From Posidonia oceanica (taxonomy: Eukaryota; Streptophyta; Magnoliopsida; Alismatales; Posidoniaceae): a stretch of DNA of 64,000 nucleotides. Of this stretch, positions 1 to 12,147 are shown one piece after another. The stretch is taken from positions 98,625,501 to 98,689,500 of the forward strand of contig JAZBRS010000026.1 in the NCBI GenBank assembly GCA_037176725.1, given 5' to 3'. Below the pieces are notes generated by a model, which was not told the origin of the DNA, ran no database searches, and saw only the letters and a list, made by a program, of their open reading frames with translations. Each line of letters opens with the position of its first letter. Within the stretch, counting starts at the first letter, position 1. A program made the translations under genes and the position numbers.

Positions 1-3000
1 CAGCACAGACCCCTCCAGAATTCCCTTCACTCCAGTCCACCGCACTCTGCCAAACTCCACCCAGACAATCACCTGCACCCCACCTTTCTAGAGTCCCGAC
101 CTTCAGCCCTCTCCCCCACCACCGGCAAAGAACTTCACAACAAACACCTGAACCATCTTCAGCCCAGAAATCGACCCAATCCTCAATTCCACTCCACGCT
201 CTCCAGAAGACCTCTTCGAGCATCCAACCTCACTCGCTAGACTTCCAGCAACCTCCCGGAGGGTTCCTTTCCACCTGAGGAGCAGCAAACACCCTCCCCG
301 GCCTCCGGCTATCACCTGTGAACCCGAATCGGCCGAATCTTCAGCTGAGCTTTGAAGCTCGCGTCCAGACGTCTGGGAAGCTCCGGAGGATCATCCTGAA
401 TCGACTCCAGCCCTTGCGAGCGGCCGACAGCACCTGCAGCGACCGGACGGACTCCACCGGCGACCTTTGGAACCACTGACGTCGGGGGGACGACTCAGAC
501 GCGGAAAAAGGTAAACCTTTCTTCCCTTAGCTTCCTCTTCTCTCTCCGCTGCTTCTCCGCCCTCTAGAATAGCTTTTCCGGTCCTCCTGCTCCGTCCTCG
601 ACTCGCAGGACAGTGTCTCTTCTCCGGCGCCGGCTGCTGTTCCTCCTGATGCTCCGACCGACGGAACGCCGCTCCGGCAGTCTCCGAAGCTCCGCACGAA
701 CGGCAGCACCAAGCTCCGCCCTCCCGTGCCTCCTCAAGCCCCCTGTGCCGGCGGTGCTGAGGTCCGGTAGCTCACTGCTACAGTACCTCTCATCGCCGGC
801 GAGTTACTGTTTAGTTATTTTTACAGTTATATGGTTTTATGTGAATATTGCATATCTGACTTAAGTTTTTCAATTTTTGCACTTCAGTCCTCTGTTCATT
901 TAATATGCTTAGTTTTTAATTAAAATCCATGCTAAATTGCAACTTTTGTTCTTACCTTTCTATATTTGCAATCTAGTCCTTTTACTGTGCTGTGCTGTTA
1001 TAATATTTTGTAGTTTAGCCCCTCTGCTTTTGTTTTTTGCATTTAGGTCCTGTCTTAAATCAGTTCATTTATTTGCATGCATTTTGTCATATTGCATTGC
1101 ATTCCAGGTCCCTGCATGTTTCTGTTTTTGCATATAGGTCCATGCACTGTAGGAGCTTAGAGTTTATTTTCTCATTTTGCATACTGCATTGCATTTCTTT
1201 TCCTCTGATTTTGCATATTTGCACTTAGGTCCATTTTAAATGGACAGTAACTTTTGCATGCATTTTTAGCTTATTGCATTGCATTTTTTGACCCTGTTCT
1301 TTTTAAAAATTACACTGCAGTCCTGTCCCTTGATTTTCAGAGCATGTTTTCCATATAAAATTGCATATTTGACCCCTGCATAATTTCAAAATCACACATA
1401 GGTCCTTGCATCTTTTTAAAAAAATCATGTGAAAAGACTATTTTGCCCCTAAACTTGCATCCTAGCTCCTATGCTTGCCAAATTGCATGTAGACCCTCCA
1501 CTAGCATTCTCAGACTCCCTAGAACCCTGTTTTCTGGAAAATTTGCACTTTAGACCCCAATTTTTCCAAAATTGCACTCTGACTCCTTTTTGTTTTTAAA
1601 ACCTCTTCTAAAGCATACCCTCTTTTCAAAACAGCTTTCTGAGCCTAGTTTTTTGCAAAATGGACCCCTGTCCTCTCCTGTTTTCGAAATCCTTTCCTGT
1701 GGACCCCTGTTTTCTGGAAAATTTGCATTTTCCCCCTTTCTCTTTCAAAATACTTTCTGAAATCCTGGCTTTTCCCAGTTTCTCCTCTTTGCTTTTTCTT
1801 GCTTTTGCATGCATCCTGCATTCATTTAGTCTTGCATTCTAGCATCCTTTTGCACACACTAAGCACTTTTAGCTCCCTTTCACTTGGGAGGACCTTTTGC
1901 ACATCCCTAGGACCTCCTAAACACCTAGATCTGTTCTTCTCCCTTGTTCTGGCCCTTCTGCCTTGAAGCTGCGATATCTTCCAATCCGGCCGTTGGATCT
2001 TCTCAAGTGAGCTGCCCAGGCGACCGCAACAAAGCGCTCTTCAGCATGGACCAGATAGATTTCAGATCAGGCTCCCGTATCTCCAGGTATGTCCTCCAGA
2101 ACCCCTGCATTGCATCTGCATGCCATCTGCACAGTTTTCCTTGTTTTCGCTTTCTGTTTCTTTGAGCATGTAGAATAGGGCCTCCCCTTTCTGCTTGTAT
2201 CTTCCAATTCTCGTTTCGCGTTTCCCTATGTGTTTTGTGTTGAGTTTTCCCTGGATTTATCACTTAATGTGACTTTCTTCCCCCTTTTCCACGATCCGAT
2301 CGCATCGCGAGCTTTGGGCAGCATGCGAGACACACCGTGGAACGGTTCAGCGGGAAACAATCGCAAAGAGGTGGTAATCCTTCCGTTTGCCCCCTCTCCC
2401 CTCTGTAGGTCTTCACACTTACTCTGAGTGGTCCTAAACGACGTCTGTTCTTACACACACGTTGTTTTGCCTCCCCTTTGGCCTCTTCTAATCTTTTTCT
2501 GCATTCTTGCATTCGCATGGCTTTTCCGAGGTTTTTGCTTCGCTGTTTTGGCACCGTTTCGCGTGCCCGCTCTCGTTTTGGCACCGTTTTGCGTGCCCTT
2601 CTGTTTTCTTGCCTTGTTTTGCGCGCTGCCTTGCTTTCTTGCTTGTTTTGCGTGCCGCTCTCGTTTTTACACCGTTTTGCATGCCTCTTTGCTTCCTTGT
2701 CTCGTTTTGCATGCTGCCTTGCTTTCCCGCCTGTTTTGCGTGCCGGTTTTGTTCTTTTGCTCCGTTCCGCGTGCCTTTCTCGTTTCTCGCCTTGTTTTGC
2801 GTGTTTTACGCCGTTTTCCCTTGCATGTCGATTGCATTACATGGTTTTCTCGTTGTTTCGCTTTTTCGCCTGCATTTGCATATAGGGCTGTGATGCTTAC
2901 TGCCTGGAGTTCTCACGAGCCAGGTTTCGCCTGGTTCGGAACACAGACAGCGTAGCTGAGCACTTAGAGAGCACGTTTACTTCCTTGCTTAGTTTCTTCC

Positions 3001-3459
3001 ACTTAGAGCACACCTTGAGCATTCATTTAGGCATTTATAGGCACATAGGCATTCAATCCTACATTTTCCTGCGTATGCGAGCGTAAGCCTAGAAAGATCG
3101 ATTTTCGGGCGTGTCGGTGGTGCCTAACACCTTCCCCGCACGTAACAGGAGTCCTTACCCTGTCTTCTGGCCCGCAATGACCGTACTGCCCTTATCCTAG
3201 GCTAGAGTCATCTCATTTGCATATATTTGCATTTGTTTTCCTTTGCATTGCTTTGCTTTGCATTTCTTGCTCGGTTTTGCGTGTTAATTCGCGCATTTCC
3301 CCCGGTTTTCCTTGTCTCCCGTTAATAGACATGGTGGTGACTCTGATTTGTCTTATCTTTCCCTTTTCTCCTCGATTTTAAAGCGTTTACGAGTTGAGCC
3401 TCTTCCTCGGATCCAATCGCCGCTAGATAGCGAGCCTGATTCCGATCGGGATCGCTACA
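1..3459 (+). repeat. Element A 5' LTR, right-hand part
   Basis: This is a near-identical copy of 18833-22292, with a few 1-bp indels. It ends in GGGATCGCTACA, followed by one base and the PBS. From left to right it holds the end of a GC-rich block (1-830), a T-rich block with a recurring GCA..TAGGTCC motif (850-1900), a mixed block (1900-2520), a minisatellite (2530-2835) and a 600-bp end segment. ORFs of 60-175 codons occur here but are low-complexity or repeat-derived, and I do not call them genes. Confidence 0.95.
2530..2835 (+). repeat. LTR minisatellite, about 30-bp units (element A 5' LTR)
   Basis: Imperfect tandem units of about 25-30 bp are built around the phrase CGTTTTGCGTGCC. The equivalent array is at 21365-21665 in the 3' LTR, at about 30480-30735 and 52270-52515 in element B (opposite strand), and, longer, at 28430-28880 in element C. 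Because the unit is about a multiple of three and GC/T-rich, all three frames stay open and give hydrophobic, cysteine-rich pseudo-proteins. Confidence 0.85.
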
Positions 3460-3460
3460 G

Positions 3461-3478
3461 TGGCGACTCTGCTGGGGA
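3461..3478 (+). other. Primer binding site of element A
   Basis: TGGCGACTCTGCTGGGGA starts two bases after the CTACA end of the 5' LTR, which is the expected place for the minus-strand primer site. The same 18 bases occur in element B on the other strand at 51613-51630. Ogre-type Tat elements are reported to use a tRNA-Arg primer; I have not matched this sequence to a specific tRNA. Confidence 0.85.
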
Positions 3479-4788
3479 TTAGACTAGACTCCGGCTTTCG
3501 TTCCTGGCTTTTCGCTTGCTTGTTTTGCAGCTTTGTCTGCCTTGTGTGCCTTCTTCGCCTGTTTCGCTCGCTTTTCTGTGCAAACTCCTAGCGAGTCGCT
3601 TCGTAGCTACTTTGCTTAGGTTTTGCACCTCTTTTGTCTCGGTTTGCGCTTTCCTTTGCCTGGCTTTGCTCCTTTGCCTGTTTATTTACTTACTGTCTTG
3701 CTTGTGCCCTTATCTCCTTTACAGTCTGCTTACTTTTACCTTACTTTACCTTACTTGCTTATTACTGCTTTAATTCTCGCACATTACATGTCTACATACT
3801 TTGTTTGGCTAAAATACATGCTTTTTGAACGTTGAATGCTTCTTTTACACTCTTGCTATGTCACTACACACGCACATACTATGCTTACATGCCTTTTGAC
3901 TTAAATGCTTTTCTTCACCATCATATTCACAAACACTCGCACATGCCATGAACATGCCTTTTGTTGTGTTGTATGATGGTTGCTTGCCATTTTGACTGAT
4001 TTTCTTCCCTTTTGCACTTGCCATGCTTAGGATAGTAGAGACTTGTCTGCTTCCCCCATGGTTAACTAAAAAGATGCAAGTAAAAAGAACTTCTAGGGGC
4101 AACTAGAGACTACAAACAATCCTTCACTCCCTTTGGTTAATAAAATGTGCAAGATAAAAAACTCTAATCATTTTGCATAAGCATCATATAGGGCATGCAT
4201 TCTTCTCCTCTGAGTCCACCTACTAGTCTGCGAAGGACGGTTCCGGCCTCTTGTTCCACTACTTTGGGCGTGGCATAAGTTGGTCGGTCCGTCCCCTCCT
4301 TGTCCGGGGGTCGTGTCGGTGTTAGTAGAGGGTACCACCCACGCTTTGGCGGGGTAGAGGCCACCAACGCACCACCCTGTCATTACCTGAGCTTTGGGCC
4401 AGGAGTTAGACAGGGGACCTACTTTTTCTGACCTGAGTCGGTGACCCGTACATCCAGGGATACCCGGAGTAGACAACCTTGCTAGGAAACACTAGATTAG
4501 GTAAGGGGGGCATACTAGAAAGCATGCATATCATTCATGCCATTTAACTAACTCATTTGCATTCATCTTTTAGTTTCTAACCCTAATTTCCTTCTTTTGG
4601 GTCAGCGTGATCGGTAAGCGAGTTTCCCTTTGCCAGAGCTCGAGTATCGACCCTCGTTGACGCCCTTTTGCGACTTAGTTCCCGACCATTCCCCTTCCGA
4701 GCTATTCGCACTTGCGACGATAGCTCCTCTTAGGAAACACCGCTTGAATACTAGTCGCAGCCCTATTCTCACACGCTCTAGGTCAACG
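3479..4788 (+). other. Untranslated leader of element A
   Basis: This 1.3 kb between the PBS and the first Gag ATG has no convincing ORF. A TTTTGCAG acceptor-like site is near 3523-3530. The block from about 4190 to 4500 is also present in element B (50590-50900) and, diverged, in element E (63900-64000), so the leader is conserved in the family and may carry packaging information. Confidence 0.7.
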
Positions 4789-7627
4789 ATGGCCCAGTAC
4801 ATTAGTGAGCCTTCTTTTACTCCTGTCATGGAGGGTGTTTCCGTTCTGGCCCCTCCGGTTGCTCTTTCTGTCCCCCTTGTTTTCCCTCCGACGCCAGGGT
4901 TTCCTCCTCTGACGTCTCTAGGTTCTCAGTACACCCCGGGACAGTGGCAAGCCACCCTTCCTCCGGATCCGGTCGTCGAGTCTATCTTGACGGCCGTTAC
5001 TCGCGCTCCGGAGACGCCACTGCCCCCTCCGTCCCAGGGATACGTCGCTTTCGACATCCCTTCCACCGTCGCTGCGACCTTTGCTATAGAATCCTTCCCT
5101 CCCGGACAATCTGTGTCCGTGCCACTTGTTTCTCAATCCCCGCCGGCACTGCACTTCAGCGTCCCCACTGCCGAGACACCCGAAGCGCAGTACCAGCACC
5201 TGATGGAGCTTGCCCAGAGACTGCAGGGCATGGCTCTATCAGTTCGTCCTTCTTCTGTCTCTGTCGTCCCTGAGGTTCCACCGAGGCCAGTTCCTGCATT
5301 TCATGCATCAACCTCTGCACCTCCGCCTCGACCATCGTCGCAACTGCTCACGGTTCCGACGATGGGGGCTCGATTACTGCCTCCTGCACAACACTTGGCA
5401 CAGCATGCTCCACTTCCTTCTGGTGGTCAGTCCTTTGGACCGACTGGAGCCCAGTACCTCACTGGCTCACTGTCTGGCACCCCGCCCGTACAGCAACTGG
5501 TGCTCCGTCATCCTACCCCTATCCCAGCACAGCATGGCACTTATTCTTCTCCTCTTCACCAGGTCTAGCATCCTGCATACACTCCTGCATACACTATCCC
5601 CCTGCACGGATACGCCGGCCATCCCGTTGCTCCACCAGGCGACGCTATGGTAGATCCGGAGGAGCACTTAGGTGCGACCCATTCGGCGTATGTGCTCACT
5701 ACCCCTGCTGATCCCACTCCTACAGCAGCAATTCCAGACCCCATCAATAACCAGATGGACGTCTTGGAGAAGGCACTACGACTAGTGCAGGGTACTGAGC
5801 ACCAGACCTACCAATTTCGGGACCTCTGCTGCTTTCCAGAGGCGGTACTCCCTCCGAAGTTCAAAATCCCAGACTTCGAGAAGTATAATGGTAGGGGCTG
5901 CCCCGTAGCACACTTGAAGGCGTATTGCGGTGATCTCACTCAACTTCAGGCTGACGAGAGGTTGCTGATCCGCTTGTTCCAGAAAAGTTTGACCGGGCCG
6001 GCACTCAAGTGGTTCACATCACTCGATATGTCAGCCATCAAGACTTGGAACGACCTCAGTCAGGCGTTCCTGGAGCAATACTCCTTCAACCTCGATCTTG
6101 TCCCAAAGAGGGCGGACTTGATCGCCATCAAGCAGAACTCTGGCGAGCCGTTCGGGGAGTACGTCGGCCGCTGGCGTGCCCTTGCCTCTCAGGTTCGAGA
6201 TAGACCCTCTGACGAGGAATCTATCGAGATCGTTATCAAAGGGGCGCAGCCGTCTCTCGGAGCTCTGCTTAGCATCCAATCAGTCACTACTTTTGCGGCA
6301 CTCATCAGAGCTGGAGCGCGCGTAGAGAGTTCTTTGCGGAGTGGCAACTTCCCAGCTCTCTCCGCGTTCGCTAAGCAGGCAGCGATAAGCAACAACAGTG
6401 CCAACAGCAACACCTTCAACAACAACAACAGCGGCAGCAGCAACAACCGCCCGAAGAGGAAGGATTCGCCGAAACCCGCTGTTGCATTCGTCGATTCTCC
6501 TGCTGTGCCTGTTCGCTTGTCGTCCCGGCCTGCCCCAGCTCAGATAGTGTACGCTCCTGCATCTAGGAATCCACACACACCGCACATCACTACCACCGCT
6601 AGACCGGTCTATCCTGCCGCACCGGTCCAGCAAGGCTCACACCCAAGGCAAAGAAGACCACCCGCTGAGAGGAGGAATTTCACCCCACTGGTGGAACCAC
6701 TCACGGTCATCTTGCCGAAGGTGGCATCGCTCCTGAAGTTCCCGGAGGTTTGGTCCGCCGCCAAGCCCTCTGCCGCATTGGTTTAGGCCGGACCTCTTCT
6801 GCAATTTCCATCGAAGCGTCGGGCATTCGACGGACAATTGCTTCTCCCTGTGGAACGCGATTCAGGACCTGATCGAATCGGGAACGATTGTGATTGACAC
6901 GCACGAGGCATCCACTCAAGCACGCACTCATGCATCTGCATCTCCAGCTGTTCCCCCGCATCCTGGCATCGTCCGCCAACCTTTACCGGAGCACTCTTAT
7001 CCGGGAGGGGCGGGAACCTCAGGCATCCACTCTGTCTTTCCTTCTGGGCCTGCTACCTCTGTGGTCGACCCTTCTGATCTTATCTCTGACATCTCTGAGC
7101 CTTTCCCAGTCAGTCTCTATCTTGCGGTAGTTGCCGGCTCCAAGTCAGGAATCCATTTGATCCGACCGCGTGCCAGGCCGGAGCGCCCTCTCGCGCCTGC
7201 CACCGTGCTTCCCCAGGCTCAATCCCCTGTACACCTCTTAGCCAGAGCCCAGCCTAGTTCTCCCATCCACCTTTTAGGGTGGCCTCAGCTACACCTTCTA
7301 GGCAGACCTCAACCTGCCCCAGCCTTCCCACCCCAACAACCATACCCATTAGACAGACTTCAGCATCCAATAGGTCCCCCTGTAACCCCTCGTGTGCTCG
7401 CAGCACGTGCTCCAGTCGTCATTGATTTGACTCTGGACACCCATCGCGTCCCTTACAGCTACGCCACAGAGATGTGCGCGGAAGTAACGCGATCGGGGAG
7501 GGTTTACAGGCCCCCAACACCGGCAACTAGGCCAACTCACCCTAGACCTGTTATGCCCCCACCCTCTAGCCAACCCATAGTAGATCCAACTCCAGATCAG
7601 CTTGCACCTAGCCAAATCCCTACCTAG
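4789..7627 (+). pseudogene. gag: Gag of element A (capsid and nucleocapsid), broken
   Basis: Start chosen at the first ATG (MAQYISEP...), which is shared with elements B and E. A Pro/Ser/Gln-rich N-terminal third is followed by a retrotransposon Gag domain at about 5850-6290 (FEKYNGRGCPVAHLKAYC, then LQADERLLIRLFQKSLTG and WFTSLDM), an Asn/Ser-rich linker (6390-6450), and a zinc-knuckle variant at about 6800-6845 of the form C-X2-H-X4-H-X4-C (CNFHRSAGHSTDNC). A second proline-rich region follows. Disruptions: TAG at 5566-5568 where B has CAG, a one-base insertion near 6746 that shifts frame, and TAG at 7625-7627 where B has CAG. Gag would form the virus-like particle in the cytoplasm; this copy cannot make it intact. 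Confidence 0.9.
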
Positions 7628-9909
7628 CCCGTAGTAACCCAGCTTCCTGCCACTACCCCCTTAGAGCCTGCCAAAACTACCCCTCCCCTTGCCAAAAAGA
7701 GCCAACCTAAAGCAGACCTGACCTCCCAGCTTAAGAAGGTCAAAGCCGACATCTCCATCTGGGATTTGATCCACACTTCTGCCGAGCACCGCGAGGCTTT
7801 TCTTCGCGTGTTCCAGGCTGCTCGTGTGTCCCAGTCCATTGAGCCTTCTACCTTGGAGAGCATGGTTGGGTTAATCGCGGAGCCCCAGGTCATCTCTTGT
7901 ACAAGTGATGAGCTGCCTCCGGCAGGGATTAATCACAACCAGCCCCTATTCGTCACGGTGCAGTTCAAAAACTTTCGCATTCCCCTAACACTGGTTGATA
8001 ACAGGTCAGGCCTTAACGTCTGCCCCTTGCGTACAGCAACCAAGCTCGGATTCAAAACCGAGGATATCACGCCAGCCGTGAAGGGAATGACTGCTTTTGA
8101 CAACACTCACCATGACGCTCTAGGGATTCTGATTATCCCCCTGGCTATCGGTCCGGTCGTCTTCGACGTAGAATTCTATGTCGTCGACTTGAAGCCTAAC
8201 TTCAATCTTCTGCTTGGGCGCCCTTGGCTCCACAAGCATCAAGTCCTTCCTTCGACCCTCCATCGGATGATAAAGTACCGTCGCGGCGATGATGTCATTG
8301 TCGTCATGGCGGAGAACTTTGAGAAGGAGCAGATCGAAGCAGTCTCCCCCGTGTCTTCACAATCTATCCGGTTTGACCCCGAGACTTCTGAAGCCCTATA
8401 TCGCGTTAACCGGTGCGAGCCAGTTAACTTCGTTCCTGATCTTGAACGTGTCAACTCCTTGACCGTTCACAGCAACCCCTTTCGAATGGTCGAGAACGTA
8501 TGTCACAGGTGGGGTTACATAAAGGGTACGTCGCTCGGGCGTCACGGCCAAGGGATCGCGGAGCCGATCGTAGCAATGGAGCGAAGGAAATCTGAAGGCC
8601 TCGGCTACGAACCAAAGCTCAACGAAGATCACTGCTTCCAGCTCAAGGACCATGCACCAGCCATTCCCAGAGACCTCACTAACTTTACCAGTGCAGGAAT
8701 CCTGGGGTCAACCGATTACCAAGCCACAGCGCCGGCAGAGGATTGGGTGTGTATTGAGGACTACTACTCGGATGAGGAGCAGTCTGATGCAACAGAGGCA
8801 GTCCCAATCAACTCAGCAGAAACGGTGGTCAGAGTAGAGGCCCCACAGTCAATTTATTCAGTTCTCCCTCTGGCAGAAACAGTAGGCAGCTCAGCAGGCC
8901 CTGTGGCAGATTCAAGTTCCCATCCTTCAGCAGCCACAACAGTTCTCCAAGAACAGTCAGCAGCAGTGCAGGAGTCAGAGACACTCCTCTTGGCAGAACC
9001 AAGTATGCTACCAGCGGTCACAGACACATCAGTGCCACTGCCCCCATCTCTGGAGGGGCAGTCCATCAACTCAGTCAGCAGCGTGGCCCAGCCCGCTCCC
9101 TCAGCATCATCTTCAGGAATGCAGCTGGCGCAGTCCGCTCCGCATTCTCCTGACAACCTGCAGCAGCTCTCATGGCGAGACCCTATGGCGTCAGAGGCTG
9201 CGCTCCCTCAGTCACGGCCCGACACAAAAGGCCAACTGAGCACTACACTCTCCGGGTCCCTGAGCCCTCCAAAGAGCACCCCTGCTTATTCTCCAGCAGT
9301 GACCCTGGAAGCTTATCCATCGGTAGCACCGCTGGCCTGTCTATTTGGGCCTTCTACATCTGAACTGCCATCAGCGGACGCGCCCGTGAACCAGATCATG
9401 CAGACTCCAAGGGCAGCAATCCGTCTTGCAGCCGGGCCAGTGCCGCAGGCCCCCGGCGCCTACTACGTCGACTCCCCCTCAGACGAGGAAGAAGGATTGG
9501 CGACAGAAGCCCAAGTCGATTCTTGGATGTCTGACTTAGAGCTACTCTATCAAGAATAGATCAAGTCGATAGCAGAAGACCTGGCAGACCATCAAGCTGC
9601 AGAAAGGAAAGGAAAAGCCGTAGTTACGGATCCTCCTCTGCAAGAGGACCATGCTTCTATCATGGTCCTAGAAGACTCAGCAGTGCCGGACTCCCCTAGA
9701 CCAGATGAGCTCATCACTCTTCAACCAGAAGGCGGGTCTAGGTGGTTTGTGCAACCCATGCCCCACCTGAGCAATGCATCGAGCGGCAGTGACCAGATCA
9801 GCCGCCAGTCCGACATATCCTCCATGAGCACACTAGAAGACCCAGAGGGAGGAGCATCAGCAGTAGATGCAGCAGCAGCAGAGCAGAATGCCTCAGCAGT
9901 AAAGCAGTC
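7628..9909 (+). pseudogene. Protease, G-patch and linker of element A polyprotein, broken
   Basis: This is in the same frame as the end of Gag. The retropepsin-like core is near 7940-8290: the active-site segment reads LTLVDNRSGLNV, and the C-terminal signature is LLLGRPWLHKHQ. Element B has DNGSG at the active site, so the G to R change here probably inactivates it. Next comes a G-patch-like motif at about 8505-8615 (RWGYIKGTSLGRHGQGIAEP, then GLGYEP), known from plant Tat/Ogre polyproteins. A long Ser/Ala/Pro-rich linker with acidic clusters follows (DYYSDEEQSD, DSPSDEEEG). TAG at 9557-9559 replaces the CAG of element B. The linker stops abruptly at 9910, where RT and RNase H are deleted. 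Confidence 0.85.
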
Positions 9910-10660
9910 AGCAGCCTCTTACAGGACAGTCACCGCTGCGGCAACAGAAAAATTTATCAGAAACAATATTGTTGCCCGATATGGGGTCCCGCACTCAGTC
10001 ATCTCTGATAATGGCACAAACTTCATTGCCAAAAGGATCGAAGAATACCTGCAAAGTCTCAAGATCAAGCACCATCGATCCTCACCCTATCGGCCACAGA
10101 TGAACAGAGCAGTGGAGTCTGCAAACAAGAACATTGTCAAGATCCTGAAGAAAATGGCAGAAATCCACAAGGATTGGCACGACAAGCTCCCGTACGCGCT
10201 CTGGGCGTACAAGACATCAATCCGGACCTCTACGGGAGCCACCCCGTACTCCTTGGTGTACGGAATGGAAGCGGTGTTACCTGTTGAAGTAGAGATCCCC
10301 TCCCTGCGGATCCTGCGGGAAGCTGAGTTGGAAGAAACAGAATGGGTCGAAGACCGCTACGTCCAACTGAACCTAATTGATGAGCGTAGATTGCAAGCCA
10401 TGCACAACGCTCACTGCTATCAGAAGCGGATGGCCAGAGCATTCTTGAAGAAGGTCCGGCCCAGAAGCTTCCAGTCAGGGGACCTTGTCTTGCGCGCCAT
10501 TCATTTGCCTGACGGTCGAGGGAAATTCCGACCCAATTGGCGTGCCCCCTTTGTGGTCAAGCGGATCTTTTCGGGAGGCGCTGTAACTCTTGAGGATATG
10601 GACCAGGTCGAGCAGTCTGAGCTCGTCAACCTCTGCTATCTGAAGAAATACTATCAGTAG
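9910..10660 (+). pseudogene. int: Integrase C-terminal half fused to the gag-pro linker (element A)
   Basis: The frame passes from the polyprotein linker straight into integrase at SYRTVTAAATEKF. In element B that sequence is about 194 residues into integrase. The second and third catalytic acidic residues are present (SDNGTNF, and AVESANK after 35 residues), and the GPY/F-type C-terminal domain follows (GKFRPNW..PFVVKRI) to the normal end LKKYYQ. The HHCC zinc-binding domain and the first catalytic Asp are missing, so this cannot catalyse strand transfer. NGAVE has become NRAVE. The 332-codon open frame from 9662 is a deletion-made linker-integrase chimera. Confidence 0.9.
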
Positions 10661-12147
10661 CCGAAAGCGGCCCCGTTGCAGATGCCCTTCTCCCACCTGC
10701 ACTTGCATTCTCACCTTCTTGTTTCAACTCTACTTCAAATCATCATCGTCATCCTTCCAACTCTTGCATTCTTTCTTTTCAAATCATCATCGTCATCTTC
10801 TCAAACATCGCATCTTCTGCCCGGTGATGACAACCGGAAGTGCTTGCCTGCTCTGGAAAGAGTCACCCTGCCTCACCTGGCACTACTTAGATGTCTTAGC
10901 AAGTGAGGGAGCCACCACCAATAAGGACGAGTGAACTGCCCAATCTCACAAGGACATACACCTCTGAGGGAGAAAAAATGTTAGGTTGTGAGCTTGAAAA
11001 AAGTGAGAATAGACATCTAGGTTTGGGCACCTTCAAGGAACAGAAGACGAAGACAGAAGCCGGCCCTAGAGATAGGGGTGTGCAGTCTGACCCTGCTCCT
11101 TCTACCCATCACACAGCAGACCCAAAGCCTAAATCCATCACAATTCAAGCACCCTTCTTTTGCCACCAGAATGGGGATAGCAAAAGCCTGAAAAAAAAAA
11201 GAAGAAGAAAAAAGATCAAGCAAAAAAAAAAAAAAAAAAGAGATAGAACAAAAACAAAAACAAAAAAAAAAGGAGAAAAGCAAGCAAAACAAGAAAAAGA
11301 AGAGAAGAAAAGGGCAAAGCTAGCCCAAAAAACACAGGCACCGTTATCCCCCATACTTTACTAGAGATCCCCAGCATGTCAAGCCTGGAAAACGGGTCTA
11401 CCACATCCTCCCAAGAGCAAACACATACCTTCTCCTAGCTAGGGGCAGAGAAAGACTGCATACCTATGAGGGAGAAACCTTTCAAAAAAAAGAGAGAGCT
11501 GAAAGAATAGGTGTAGGTCCTGAGAGTGCAGCCAGTAGCCTGTCCTCACCACATCACCACCTGTATAATGCCAACAACCTGTTCCGGAGCGCCACCAATA
11601 AGCCGAGAGTCTGAGTAGGGCCCAGTGAGTCAAGGACCACTCTCTTCCTCTGCAGCAGGCACCAAAGCACTCCGTACGCTGAGGGCACTCAAGCATACCC
11701 ATCCACCCAAGCATATCCATCCATTCAAGCATACTCATTCGTCCAATAATATTCATCCTCATAAGCATATCACTAGCATCTTGCATTCATGCATCTTCTT
11801 TCTTTCCTTTCCTCTTCCATCAATCTCTCCCGCTCTGCAACGCGCTCAGGCCCTGAGGCAGTACTTCTCCCCAGCAGAGGCACATCGACGACACTCAAGC
11901 TGCGCTGGTCCAGATTTCCTACCAACCCTCGCCCCCGTGTCCGCAAGGCTGCTGCAGAATCCCCCTGCTTATCAGTGCTTAATTACTATGTTCTGTTATC
12001 ACTTTGCTTAGATGCATATTGGAACTACATTTTCAGTCTCAGTTTCTGCTTGTTGTCAGTGATTACATACCTGCGAGATCTAACTGTTTATTGATAGCAG
12101 GTACCTCAAGCCTTGCGGTAATCAGCCTGTCTTTTGCAACCAGTATA
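10661..12147 (+). other. Spacer between integrase and accessory ORF (element A)
   Basis: No convincing gene is seen. An A-rich, purine-rich stretch lies at 11190-11310, and imperfect 16-20-bp repeats built on CATCCA and AAGCATA lie at 11690-11775. The corresponding stretch in element B (40056-41502) is homologous. A 48-codon in-frame extension lies upstream of the accessory ORF ATG but has no ATG of its own. Confidence 0.6.

Noticed and set aside
2428..2955. 175-codon hydrophobic, cysteine-rich ORF, repeated at 21261-21788 and in LTRs of B and C
   Set aside because: It overlaps the 25-30-bp minisatellite, is open in several frames at once, and changes with array length. It is a repeat translation, not a membrane protein gene.
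11017..11404. Phe-rich transmembrane-like ORFs on the - strand
   Set aside because: They are the complement of an A/G-rich low-complexity tract; no conservation in element B.
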